The notes below the pieces were generated by a model. It saw only the letters and a list, made by a program, of their open reading frames with translations, ran no database searches and was not told the DNA's origin. Source: Effrenium voratum (Eukaryota; Sar; Dinophyceae; Suessiales; Symbiodiniaceae). From it: DNA of 64,000 nucleotides. Both the position numbers and the translations under genes were made by a program. This document shows, piece after piece, positions 53,016 through 63,654 of the stretch (the first letter of the stretch is position 1; each line of letters opens with the position of its first letter). The DNA is taken from assembly GCA_963377175.1 (NCBI GenBank), contig CAUJNA010000527.1:1-64000 (forward strand), written 5' to 3'.

Positions 53016-54300
53016 GACCTTGCAAAAATGCTGCGCCTGCCACCAAATCTGTGCTTGACCTTGCTAAAGTGCTGCGCCTGCCACAAAATCTGTACTTGAC
53101 CTTGCGAAAGTGCTGCGCGTGCCACGAATTTTGCACTTGACCTTGCGAAAGTGCTGCACCTGCCACAAATTCTGTACTTGACCTTGCGAAAGTGATGCGC
53201 CTGCCACGAATTTTGTACTTGACCTTGCGAAAGTGCTGCGCCTGCCACGAAATCTATACTTGACCTTGCGAAAGTGCTGCGCCTGCCACGAAATCTATAC
53301 TTGACCTTGCGAAAGTGCTGCGCCTGCCACGCAATTCAAACCTTGCGAAACCTTCGCGCGGCCGTGCCAATGGGCCCGTCTCCGAGACCGTTCCGAACCC
53401 GTTCCGAGACCGTTCCGAGACCGCCTCCGTACAGGCGTCGCAGCCGAGGTGGTTTGCGCACAGTCCGGAAGCCCAATTCACGCACAGCGCCAACGTTTTC
53501 TGCATCTTGCCATCCCCCAGCTCGCAGAGAGTGGACGCAGCACCTTGCGAAAGTGCTGCGCCTGCCACGAAATCGATACTTGACCTTGCGAAAGTGCTGC
53601 GCCTGCCACGAAATCTATACTTGACCTTGCGAAAGTGCTGCGCCTGCCACGAAATCTATACTTGACCTTGCGAAAGTGCTGCGCCTGCCACGCAATTCAA
53701 ACCTTGCGAAACCTTCGCGCGGCCGTGCCAATGGGCCCGTCTCCGAACCCGTTCCGACCGACCGTTCCGAGACCGTTCCGAGACCGCCTCCGTACAGGCG
53801 TCGCAGCCGAGGTGGTTTGCGCACAGTCCGGAAGCCCAATTCACGCACAGCGCCAACGTTTTCTGCATCTTGCCATCCCCCAGCTCGCAGAGAGTGGACG
53901 CAGCACCTTGCGAAAGTGCTGCGCCTGCCACGAAATCGATACTTGACCTTGCGAAAGTGCCTGCGCCTGCCACGAAATCTATACTTGACCTTGCGAAAGT
54001 GCTGCGCCTGCCACGAAAATCTAATGCAATGCTGCGCCTGCCACGCAAAACCTTGCGAAACCTTCGCGCGGCCGTGCCAATGGGCCCGTCTCCGAGACCG
54101 TTCCGAGACCCGTTTCCGAGACCGTTCCGAGACCGTTCCGAGTTCCGACCCGCCTCCGTACAGGCGTCGCAGCCGAGGTGGTTTGCGCACAGTCCGGAAG
54201 CCCAATTCACGCACAGCGCCAACGTTTTCTGCATCTTGCCATCCCCCAGCTCGCAGAGAGTGCTTGCGAAAGTGCTGCGCCTGCCACGAAATCTATACTT
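53015..54300. repeat. 41-bp satellite in a ~360-bp higher-order repeat
   Basis: The short unit TTGACCTTGCGAAAGTGCTG then CGCCTGCCACGAAATCTATA is repeated about 16 times. A longer block (GAAACCTTCGCGCGGCCGTG ... CGTACAGGCGTCGCAGCCGA ... CTCGCAGAGAGTG) is inserted three times, near 53336, 53701 and 54053. All ORFs in it are repeat translations. Confidence 0.9.
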
Positions 54301-54309
54301 GAGAAAGCT

Positions 54310-54700
54310 ATCTACGTGTTAAGCTGGCTATATGTCAAAGCTATCTATCTGTCATGCAAGCCTATTGGAAAGCTATCTATCTGTCAAGCTAGCTATATGT
54401 CAAAGCTATCTATCTGTCATGCAAGCCTATTGGAAAGCTATCTATCTGTCAAGCTAGCTATATGTCAAAGCTATCTATTTGTCATGCAAGCCTATTGGAA
54501 AGCTATCTATCTGTCAAGCTAGCTATATGTCAAAGCTATCTATTTGTCATGCAAGCCTATTGGAAAGCTATCTATCTGTCAAGCTAGCTATATGTCAAAG
54601 CTATCTATTTGTCATGCAAGCCTATTGGAAAGCTATCTATCTGTCAAGCTAGCTATATGTCAAAGCTATCTATTTGTCATGCTAGCTACCTGTCATAGCT
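54310..54700. repeat. 65-bp tandem repeat, five to six copies
   Basis: GCAAGCCTATTGGAAAGCTA then TCTATCTGTCAAGCTAGCTA repeat at exactly 65-bp spacing (54356, 54421, 54486, 54551, 54616). Copies are nearly identical, which suggests recent expansion. Frames reading SYLSVKLAICQ are artefacts. Confidence 0.95.
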
Positions 54701-54719
54701 ATATGTCAAAGCAGCTAGC

Positions 54720-54801
54720 TCATTTAGTTCCAGTACTACGGAAGTTTCTTGTTAAACTTCCTTTGATTATATTTTTTCCAGGGGGCTTCAGCAAATGGAA
54801 G
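54720..54801. mobile_element. Family B element, right part
   Basis: TTTTTTCCAGGGGGCTTCAG then CAAATGGAAG at the right end. The left terminal repeat is degenerate (CATTTAGTTCC). Confidence 0.55.
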
Positions 54802-55142
54802 AAAATGGGTCGCGCCCTTCCGGGCTTCGGGCATCTGAATCATTCAACCCGTTGGGGTTGGTGTTGCAAAAGGACCTTGACTCAAGATCTCGTCTGCGCC
54901 AAAAACTCAAAGTTTGAGCTTCTTCTGCTGCAGGAACTGGACACAAAAAGAAGGGGTCAATGGCAAACAGGGCATGCCTAATCAGTCAGGCTCAATGCCG
55001 ATGCTCTTCAGAGGACCCAGCAGACGTCCAGCAGATTTCACGCCACAAACTTAAGATGTCCAGACGCAACCGGTTTTGCCAAATGCGCAGCTCAGATGGA
55101 GCGAAGCGGTACGAAGGTCTGTCAAGAATACAAATGGTAACT
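54802..55142. other. Non-coding
   Basis: No supported gene. The plus frame across it has ordinary composition but no recognisable family. Confidence 0.3.
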
Positions 55143-55244
55143 GTCCATTTGCTTAAGAATTACTTTCTTAGTTGGCTTTCCAAGGGACACTATTACTACT
55201 GTTGTTGTTTCCTCTTTTTTTAGAGGGACGAAAAAGCACATGGA
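55143..55244. mobile_element. Family B element, diverged
   Basis: GTCCATTTGCTTAAGAATTA at the left, AAAAAGCACATGGAG at the right, with TTTTTTTAGAGGG before the right end. Confidence 0.55.
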
Positions 55245-55483
55245 GTTATAGTGAAATGTGAAATGCGAAAAACGACATAAATTGGGGTGGGCAACATCGG
55301 ATCTACTATGTTGGTCGAGGGCTTGGCTGTTTGAGTCTATATCCGATCCAACCCCGTTCCCCAAGCCTCGCGAGGTTGGGAGATAGCCAGGGCGAAGCCC
55401 GAAGCGGTTTGATACCTCGATGGAACCAAGTTGGCAGACCATTGGCCTAGTACATAAACCAGAATCACCATGTCGGTACCAAA

Positions 55484-55614
55484 CTAGGTCCCCCAGCTAG
55501 GTGCCAACTTTTACCCTTTTTTGGGGAGGGTTCCCCTACTAAAATACACTTCAGAAAAAAAGAAGAAAAAAACATCGGGTACCCTTATTCTAACCTCTCC
55601 ACTGGAGGACCTAG
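55484..55614. mobile_element. Family A TIR element, copy 4 (best copy)
   Basis: 131 bp with ends CTAGGTCCCCCAG and CTGGAGGACCTAG (12 of 13 bases complementary). The interior has CTAGGTGCC, GGGGAGGGTTCCCCTACTAA and ACCCTTATTCTAACCTCTCC. Confidence 0.9.
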
Positions 55615-55750
55615 TAAAAGTCCCATTTGGGGCACTCACACGACTTGCTTCATTTCTGTGTAGAAACCCTTGCTCCTCGCCTTGAGGCCGGCGGGAGGCT
55701 CGGAGAGCGTGGATGGAGCTGGGGTGAGCTGGTGCGGCTCCCCAACTCAT

Positions 55751-55858
55751 GGTTGTTGTTAAGCACTTTATATGTTTCCTTCTTGTGGTTTAGTGGGAAA
55801 TCTTGAAATCCCCACTTAACTGCTAAAATTTATGTTTGCTCCACTTCCAACGTCAACC
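55751..55858. mobile_element. Family C foldback element, copy 5
   Basis: GGTTGTTGTTAAGCACTT and ACTTCCAACGTCAACC ends, with internal TTTAGTGGGAAATCTTGAAA then TCCCCACTTAAC. A family B element starts 30 bp downstream. Confidence 0.75.
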
Positions 55859-55888
55859 GAGAGTGGCCCAGTGGATTCCGTTATGTTG

Positions 55889-55992
55889 CTTCCATTTGGT
55901 TAAGAACCTGTTTAAATTTCATCTTTGGTTTTACAGGGAACCTATCACTACTGGAAATATGTTTTTTTCCAGGCGGCTTCAGCAAATGGAAG
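55889..55992. mobile_element. Family B TIR element (good copy)
   Basis: 104 bp with ends CTTCCATTTGGTTAAG and CTTCAGCAAATGGAAG, inverted repeats. The interior has TATCACTACTGGAAATATG and TTTTTTCCAGG, which resembles a 3' splice site. Confidence 0.85.
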
Positions 55993-56149
55993 GTTTTCCC
56001 CCTTTTTTTGAAGGGTTCCCCTTTAAACTCAACCCTTCCCAAAAAAGGATGCCGATTCTTTTTTACCATGGCCAGTGGGCATCTGTGGTTCAGCCCTTGA
56101 TCCCTGTTGAATCCATAAAACCCTCAATGACCCGTCCAGTCTGAGGGCT

Positions 56150-56440
56150 TTACCCCGAAGACAACATCGGACTGCCCTTGTTTCCTTTTTGGAGAAGGTG
56201 TCCCTTTGAACCTACCAAACAAGACAAGCGCCATTCCTTTTGTCCCATGCCCCGGGGGGAGTCTGCAGGTCCCTTCCAAACTTTTCCCGACCGTATTCGT
56301 CGCCAGGGACGCGGCCGGGGCTCTCCTGGCTGCCATTGAGAGGCGCAAAACACACGCGGCCGGGATGTTTTCTTTGTCGGCGAGCTCACCGATGACGGGG
56401 GTCACTGATTCGGGGGGAACACGAGCTCGGTCATGACGTA
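56150..56440 (+). other. Coding-like fragment, unknown
   Basis: The plus frame (SKLFPTVFVARDAAGALLAA then IERRKTHAAGMFSLSASS) has ordinary composition and is GC-rich. No family or flanking exon is recognised. Confidence 0.25.
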
Positions 56441-57364
56441 GGTCTTTACTGCTTCAGAGGTTGGCAAAGTGTTTAATTGACAGACCTTTGGGGCTGATTC
56501 CATCAATCGCGACCCATTGTCAGTCGCGGCCATCCGTTTTTTGAAGCGACAAAAAGAGGAGGGCGGGGTCCAACCATAGATTGCTTCGGGTTTCAAACGT
56601 CGGAGGAGTTCGCTCGTGGAACTTCCAGTCCAGATTCCGTCCACAGCGTGCAGATCTGGATTTGCCAAGCTACAACCAGCAGGATTCCAAGGTGTGCTTT
56701 TTCGAATCGGGGACCCCAACATGGTGGTCTTCCCTACCACCCCACAGGGTCCTTGAAACAAAGGTCAATCTGCAGCAAACGTTTGAATTCCTGACAAGTT
56801 TTCGAGTTTTTCCAGGAGCTTCTTCACCTTTTGGCGCGTTGTGTGTTTCTCTCTCTGCTCGGGTGGGATATTTTCCGGTGTTCACGATGTATGATGGTGC
56901 AGTTTTGTACCCACTCTGCGGTGGATTTGAGTTGCCAAGAATCACTGCTTGATTTGTTTGCCACAGGGTAGCGGTTTCGCTTGTAGTGGTCTCCCACTAC
57001 GGAGTATCCATTAGGATTCAGGATTCCGTTTTTGGAACAGCCCAGTCATTGTCGGGTTCCCAAGGTAAACCGTGGCTTGAGGCGGTGTGCAAGCCTTGCG
57101 TCATCAAATGGGATGATTGCAGGGCGGGTGTCCTATCTTAGAGAGATTCCTCAAACATCTCCCTTTCAAAGGACGTTCTCACGTAAGCTTGAGGCGCCAA
57201 AGACACGTGGTTTTAGCCAACAGGCGCAGGGAACAATGTAAGCCCGTCTTCAGATTTGAGAAGCTCAATGGAAAAACTACCTTTCCCTGGGAGGCCCCCC
57301 CCCCCCCCTTTCAACTGACGGCCGCTGAAGAGAAGTGAAGGCCAATCTATTTGCTTTGACCTGG

Positions 57365-57477
57365 CTTCCGTTTGTTTAAGAATATTGTTCTATTTCCCCT
57401 GTTGGTTTTAAAGGGTATCTATCAGATATCACTACTGGAAATATGATTTTCTTCCAGGGGGCTTAAGCAAATGGAAG
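57365..57477. mobile_element. Family B TIR element (good copy)
   Basis: 113 bp with ends CTTCCGTTTGTTTAAG and CTTAAGCAAATGGAAG, internal TTTTAAAGGGTATCTATC, ACTACTGGAAATATG and TTCTTCCAGGGGG. The terminal repeats are the clearest of this family. Confidence 0.9.
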
Positions 57478-57997
57478 CTGGAGTTTTCGGTTCTGGCAGG
57501 ACTGGGTGAGAAGGGGCATGTATGTGTTGCACTGCCATGCTCTCCAAGGAGAGGCACTCACGCAAGCTATTTCCCTTGAGAAGCCATGTGCTATGTGCTT
57601 TTCATTCCATGTGACACCAGGCGCTACCCAAAATCAACAGTTCCCTTCCATAAAGCGTGGAGCTGCGCAAATCACTTGGAAGACTAATACTCATTTGACA
57701 TCCTGTGTACTTCCATCCGGAGTGCATCCTCATTTCCTCTTGTTTGGTGGGGCCCTCACTCAACATGGCCAACCCGGGCAAAAGGCCCTCTCTACATTGT
57801 GCTACCATCAACGAATCCGTTGAAGTACACTGTCCCCACCCCCCACAACGGCTGTGGGTTGTCGTTGTTTGATACCATGTTTTGGCCTTGGTTAACACGG
57901 AAGCCAATAAATACAACTACAACTTACGAAATCAAATTCGGGGAACCTCCAATGCCGTGCTCCTGTTGAAAAGTGTGGCTTCCCTTTTGACAAAAGG

Positions 57998-58018
57998 CAT
58001 ATATATATATATATATAT
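57998..58018. repeat. TA microsatellite
   Basis: About ten TA dinucleotides. Confidence 0.95.
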
Positions 58019-58753
58019 GGCTGTGGGTCAAAAATAGGTGCCCAGAATGGAACCCTGGGAAAAACATGGACCAAATTTGCGGTCCTCTGGTGGTTTAATT
58101 TTGACCCACATCCATATGAAAGGCAAGGCGGTGATTTTCGATCGTCTTGCCTTGACGTCAGGGACTATGCAGAGCCCGGTGCCCAGACGGAGGTTCAACC
58201 CCACGTGTTGTTTTCCCTTCCAGGAGGTTGCCTTTCGAAGGAGAGGTTACCTGTACAATAAGCCACCCGAAACAAGGGCAACACAATTTATCCCACTGGT
58301 GTTTGGGAAATGAGCCTGAATAAGTTGAATGTTTGTGCGTGTTGTACACACAAAATGTGGTTTGATCGTAAAATGAACATGCGAAACATAAATAAATAGG
58401 TGTTGCCTTTTGTATTTCCAACTAAGAGGCAAACCGAGGGTAGTGTTGCCTTTCTTTCCGGATGGTTCTCCTTGCATATATAGCCTGCTTGCCAAGTAGC
58501 TTGAGTATCCACAGGCAAGCCAGTCTCTGTGTGTGTGTGTGTGGTTTTGTCAATAGGCCAGCTGCAAAGCATGTGACAGAGGGAAGCCTTGTTTTGATAC
58601 AGTGTTACACCCATGAGTGTATTTGTCACCGTCTTTTCGTTGCTCAAGCCCTCATGTGAAGTCAGAACCATGCTCAGATCGGGACATATCTTTTCCAGAT
58701 CGGGACCTTCCATTGCGACCTCGCTGAGGGGTGCCTTCTTGGGGGTTCCTGAT

Positions 58754-58871
58754 CTAGGTTTTTCAGCTGCCCTTTCTCATCAACTTTTTTTGGGGGAGGG
58801 TTCCCCTCAAAAATAGACTACAGAAAAGAGTTGGTACCAACTTATTCTAGCCTCTCTTCTGGAGGACGTAG
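58754..58871. mobile_element. Family A TIR element, copy 5
   Basis: 118 bp from CTAGGTTTTTCAG to CTGGAGGACGTAG, with internal GGGGGAGGGTTCCCCTC and TTGGTACCAACTTATTCTAG. Confidence 0.75.
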
Positions 58872-60090
58872 TGATTTTGAGTTGCCGAACTCGTAAACTC
58901 CTGTGATACTAGCAATGACGAACCATGTTCAGTCGATGGTTTATTTGGGTCCATTGGGGAGGCAGGGGGTGGAACGACCAAGTTCAAGCAACCAAAACCC
59001 GGGGAGTCACACATTATCCCATGTCCTTCATGGCAATCAACTGCATGAAGCCGCTTCCTCCAGGGACCACCTTGACATGTTGAAACAGAGGGGTCTCTTT
59101 GCTGAAAACCTTCAGGAGTGCCTTCATGTTTAGTTTCCGTTTGGTTTCCCTTGAAATAACTACCAGGGAAGGGGTCCGAAATCCATTTTGAAAAAAAAAA
59201 AAAAACTGAGTTGGGCTTTCTGGCCGCACCCCAAGCCAGTGATTTGTTGCTCTGCACTTACTCAGTTGCCCGAAGCCGACCTTTTGACCTTTTGTGTTCC
59301 CTGATTTGATCCATTTGTATTTCACCATCTATTCTGGCTCCTTTCAATGCGCAACTGAGCTTAACGGCATGCCATTCAAGCAACAGCCCCACATGTCTCT
59401 CTTTGTGTGTGTGTTGGTTGTATTTCGGCCAGTCAGCCTCAGCTGGACAGGCTGTCATGGACTCGGTCCAGATCGGTGGTTTAGGAAATGAATCCGAGAT
59501 GAGTGTCGAGGACCTCTTAAACCTCCGCAAGCCCCAAAAGTCAGGCTGCCCTTGGGCAATGTCTAGCGGCTTCACCTGGGCTCCATGATGAAGCTACCTT
59601 TCCCTATGTCCGGTTTGTGAATATATGACAATCTGCAGCAAGGCCTTGAGCCAGCGGTTGGAAGGAAGGCGCCCCTCAACCCGGATCTCCACGGCGCAGA
59701 AAAAACTCCTTGATTTCGGGAACATGCTGATGCTGGTCAAGGTTTATACCACAGGCCTTTCCATGAGCCCCCAACAAGGCAGAACCGACCTGGGGGGGGA
59801 GCCACAGTGAACGTTTAGTGCTCCCCTGTATGACATTGGATGGTGAGTAACATCCATTTCTTGATATGTTGGTTGGGCTGTTAAAGGTCGTTTTTTGGGG
59901 ATGTAAACCCCTTGTTTCTTGTGAAAGCAATTTGTGTGGGCCACTCAGGGGAGGGCATTTGAGTCCAATTTGGAATGGTATTGCGTAATTTCAATCTTTT
60001 GCTGTCTCGTTTAATCTTTTGCAGCTAGCCGGGTAGCTGTACTGGACATGAGCAGATACTAGGACGTCACCACTGTAGCCACAAGTTTGT
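58872..60090. other. Non-coding
   Basis: No supported gene or RNA. Contains a 15-base A run near 59192. Confidence 0.4.
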
Positions 60091-60094
60091 CCTG

Positions 60095-60215
60095 GGTTTG
60101 TCAACCAACCAACCAACCAACCAACCAACCAACCAGCCAACCAACCAACCAACCAACCAAACAACCAACCAAACAACCAACCAACAAACCAAGCAAGCAA
60201 GCAAGCAACCAACCA
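60095..60215. repeat. CCAA tetranucleotide repeat
   Basis: About 28 units of CCAA and variants (AACA, AGCA). TNQP or GWLV frames come from the repeat. Confidence 0.95.
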
Positions 60216-60618
60216 ATCAGCTGTGCTGTCCTCGAGCGTATGTTAGATGAGAGGGGTTTGAGGTGCAAATTGATACGCCTCATGTATAGCTTTGCACATG
60301 TTTGAACCAGCCCACCTGCAATGAAAACAAGCTCACCCATGTTAATGTTTCTTGCTTGCTGCTTGGGGATTACGCTTTTCCAATTATTAAATCAAGCAAA
60401 TTGCCCAGACATTTGAACAACATATTTGACAACTGCCAATTGGAATTGGAAGCACGACTTAGGATGATACTAGTTGCTAGGTGTTTGCTCCGCTCGCTTC
60501 CTCATTCCGCACTGCGTCAATACGTCAATGTGGTATAATCATATGATGTATATATATATATATATGGGCTTGTCCTTTTTTGGTGTGTTGAGTTGCTTCA
60601 AAAGGCAGAAGGTGGGAC

Positions 60619-60690
60619 CTCCCCGAATCATACCCCCGAATCATACCCCCGAATCATACCCCGAATCATACCCCCGAATCATACCCCTTA
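60619..60690. repeat. 12-13 bp repeat CGAATCATACCCC
   Basis: Six units of CGAATCATACCCC. The same unit recurs at 61287-61434, on the far side of the trinucleotide tract. Confidence 0.9.
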
Positions 60691-60769
60691 AAACGTATGC
60701 TGCAAGATGCTACTGTTCTTCTACCGTTTTGTGTTGTTCACTGTCTCCACAACAACCAACCACCAGCGC

Positions 60770-61235
60770 TACTCAATACTACCACTGCCACTGCCACTGC
60801 CACTACTACTACTACTACTGCTACTACTACTACTAGTACTACTACTCCAATTACTACTACTACTGCTACTACCACTACTACTACTAGTACTACTACCACT
60901 ACTACTACTACTGCTACTGCCGCGACTACGCGTATTACTACCACTACCACCGCTACTACCGCTGCTACTACTACTCTACTGCTTCTACTTCTGCTTCTGC
61001 TACCCTTACTACTAACTACTACGACTACAACCTTGACTACTACTACTACTACTACTACTACTACGACTACTACCTTTATTTCTACTACTACTACTACTAC
61101 TACTACGACTACAACCTTGACTACTACTACTACTACTACTACTACTACGACTACAACCTTGACTACTACTACTACTACTACCTCTACTACTACTACTATT
61201 CCTGCTTCTGCTGCTGCTGCTGCTACTACTCACTA
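60770..61235. repeat. ACT/ACC/GCT trinucleotide tract
   Basis: About 460 bp of ACT triplets with CAC, GCT and CGACTACAACCTTG interruptions. Open in all plus frames (Thr-rich, Leu-rich or Tyr-rich), but not a gene. Confidence 0.95.
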
Positions 61236-61284
61236 CTACCACATACATCATTCTGAGTCTGTAACCAGTGCCGTTTTGCACCTA

Positions 61285-61435
61285 GCCGAATCATACCCGC
61301 GAATCATACCCGAATCATACAATATTGCTACTCGTACTACTACTTCGGCGACTATGCTGCTGCTTCCGCGAATCATACCCCCGAATCATACCCCGAATCA
61401 TACCCGCGAATCATACCTGCGAATCATACCCCGTA
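61285..61435. repeat. CGAATCATACC repeat, second block
   Basis: About eight units of the same repeat as at 60619-60690, interrupted by a short triplet stretch at 61322-61370. Confidence 0.9.
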
Positions 61436-61439
61436 CTCA

Positions 61440-63224
61440 AACCTTCCTGCCCGACCACCCTAAAAAAATACAAGCCCATATATATATGTATATGTTATGT
61501 CTACAAAAGTAGCTAAACGCGCAACTTGATGTGTAGATTGTCTGTAGAGAACCGACTTGACACAATAAGAGACGGATTGATCGTGCGATGCTTTCGCCTT
61601 GCCAGAAAGCGCGCCTTCCACGTAGGCTGCAGCGCATCCCCAACAACTGGGTCGTCAGCCGGGTGGCTGGGCTGAAGTTCAATCCAAAGCAAATCGGGCC
61701 TTTGGCTTTCTGGATCTCTTGGGGTCCACTTTTAGTCAAGCCCGAAGCATCTTGGGAGCTCCCATGTCCATTTTCCGAGATTCAAGGCCAAAACCAGTGC
61801 ATCCAAAGCCCCCTCTGTTTTGGCCAGAGTCCTGTCTGAGTGATGCTTTCAGAGGTCTACTTGATTTGCAAACCTTAGGTCCACATTATCCTTTTTTGGC
61901 TCCCTGGGTTCCCCTTTGTGGTCCACTTTGGGGTCGCCCTTTAAGGTCTCAAAAAGTGTCCACATTCTGTGGCAGAGGGTATTACTGCCTGGAGCCCAAT
62001 GTTGTTCCGCACCGAATTTATTTCCTCCGACTGGATATATGACATAAAGTAAGATAAATAAATTGGAGTGGACATAAACCACCGAACCACAAAACCTATA
62101 AAACTCGCACAGCCACATCCTTAAAGCAACCCTGAAGCCAATGCTAAACCAGCCGCGCACCTGGCACACAGCATCCCCAAACCAACCAATCCCAACCACA
62201 TCCTGGATATCAGCCCTTTGCCGAGCCTAAATTAATCTCAAACAAGCCCACGGCACGCCCTCATTCAGACCTCAGCAAGCCCAACACTCACCCCAAACCA
62301 GGCCCGAGCAACTCTGAACTGCCACCAAATCAATGCCAATAGGCAGCCAATTCGTCCGAGCGAGGCCGGTGATGCGGGCAACTGACCCCAACCAAGCTCC
62401 CAGAGAATAACGCCCATAGGTGTCCTTTTTGGTTGTTTTGCTCGAAAATAGATGGCCCTGGTTTACCTGATGGTTTTTTCTCATCCACCAGGGAAATCCA
62501 TCTATTTCCCCTAAAAGGACACCTATGATAACGCCTGCCCCCAACTTGAGAGTGAAGCAAGGGTTCCGAACCAACCTCTTTAGAGATACATGAGGGAGGC
62601 CTTATGCTGAGCCGGGGCTAGTAAAAAGCCGCGGCTAGAAAAAAAGGAGAAAAAAAGCTCGCCCGAACAGTAGCCGCGAAGTTTGCTTGCAACATCGCTG
62701 GTTTTGCCATCTTCAGAACATACGGTACGAAGTCTTCATTGCAAACCTGAAAGTCTTGTCTCAGAATAAGGATCCTCTTGAATCTTTATGTTCTTTTTGG
62801 TTTCGCTTGACACCAACCCCTCAAAAGAGTACCAGCTCCAAACATGGCTAAAAGCTCTTGAGATTTCGATCGGAGTCATGAGCATCAAGAAGTTCTTCCG
62901 AGGCGTTCAAAACCACATTGTTCACTTCCAACCCTTCCAAGCATAGATTTCTCTTACCCAGTGGCTGTTTGTGTGCACCAATCTCGCTGAGCTGGGCGAT
63001 GTCACCTGCGATCCTGGCGTCGACATTGGTTCACTGGCTTAGCCTATCTTAGGTGGTGCCAGTTTTCCCTTTGTGTGGCAACTTCCCCACTAAACATGGT
63101 GAACCTCCGAGAAGAGTCTGCCGACTACCAGGATCGCTGAACAGCTGGGCTTTAGGAACCGAGTTCTTGAAGGGCTAAGGATCTCATTTGTTTCGGTGGG
63201 CCACTCGGTGCTGGTTTTTCTTTT
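61440..63224. other. Non-coding; one weak plus-strand open segment
   Basis: The plus frame at 61588-61839 (IPNNWVVSRVAGLKFNPKQI) has ordinary composition but no family. A hairpin with arms ATAGGTGTCCTTTT (62415) and AAAAGGACACCTAT (62512) spans about 110 bp and encloses GATGG / CCATC arms. It could be another TIR element. Confidence 0.4.
62414..62526. mobile_element. Candidate single-copy TIR element
   Basis: Ends ATAGGTGTCCTTTTTGG and CTAAAAGGACACCTAT are inverted repeats of about 14 bp. A second inverted pair, AAAATAGATGG and CCATCTATTT, lies inside. No second copy was seen in the window. Confidence 0.5.
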
Positions 63225-63338
63225 AGTAGGTCCCTCAGTAGCGCCCTTCTGCCAACTTGTCTGGGGGAGGGTTCCCCTAAATTCGACGACAGAAAAAAGA
63301 GGGCACCCTTATTCTAACCTCTCTACTGGAGGACCTAG
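63225..63338. mobile_element. Family A TIR element, copy 6
   Basis: 114 bp from GTAGGTCCCTCAG to CTGGAGGACCTAG, with internal GGGGGAGGGTTCCCCTAA and tail CACCCTTATTCTAACCTC. Confidence 0.85.
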
Positions 63339-63654
63339 AAGGGGTAAGGATCTCATTTGCGTGTTTTATCTCTCTATATATATAATATATATACATATTT
63401 GTTTGAGGGGGGCCCACTAAGGCGGTATTCGCCTCGGCCCCAAAGGGGCCAAGGGCGCTCAGATCTCTTCTCCAAAGAGAATCTTCGCTTTTCCCCTCCC
63501 CCAACCCCGACCAAAATTTTGCCGGCCCGCCCCCCCACCCATGTCGGCTGGCCCAAAATCCTGTCCGGCGGGCCTTGAAATTTTCGGGGTTCGTCGGCGT
63601 CCAGCTCCATGGGTCCATTTTTGTCGAAAATCACTAAACAAATGCTTTTTTGTC

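Noticed and set aside
52856..54322. Several 100-200 codon ORFs on both strands
   Set aside because: They are translations of the 61-bp and 41-bp satellites; the same peptide recurs with each repeat.
60697..61512. 271-codon Thr-rich ORF
   Set aside because: It is an ACT trinucleotide tract that is open in several frames.
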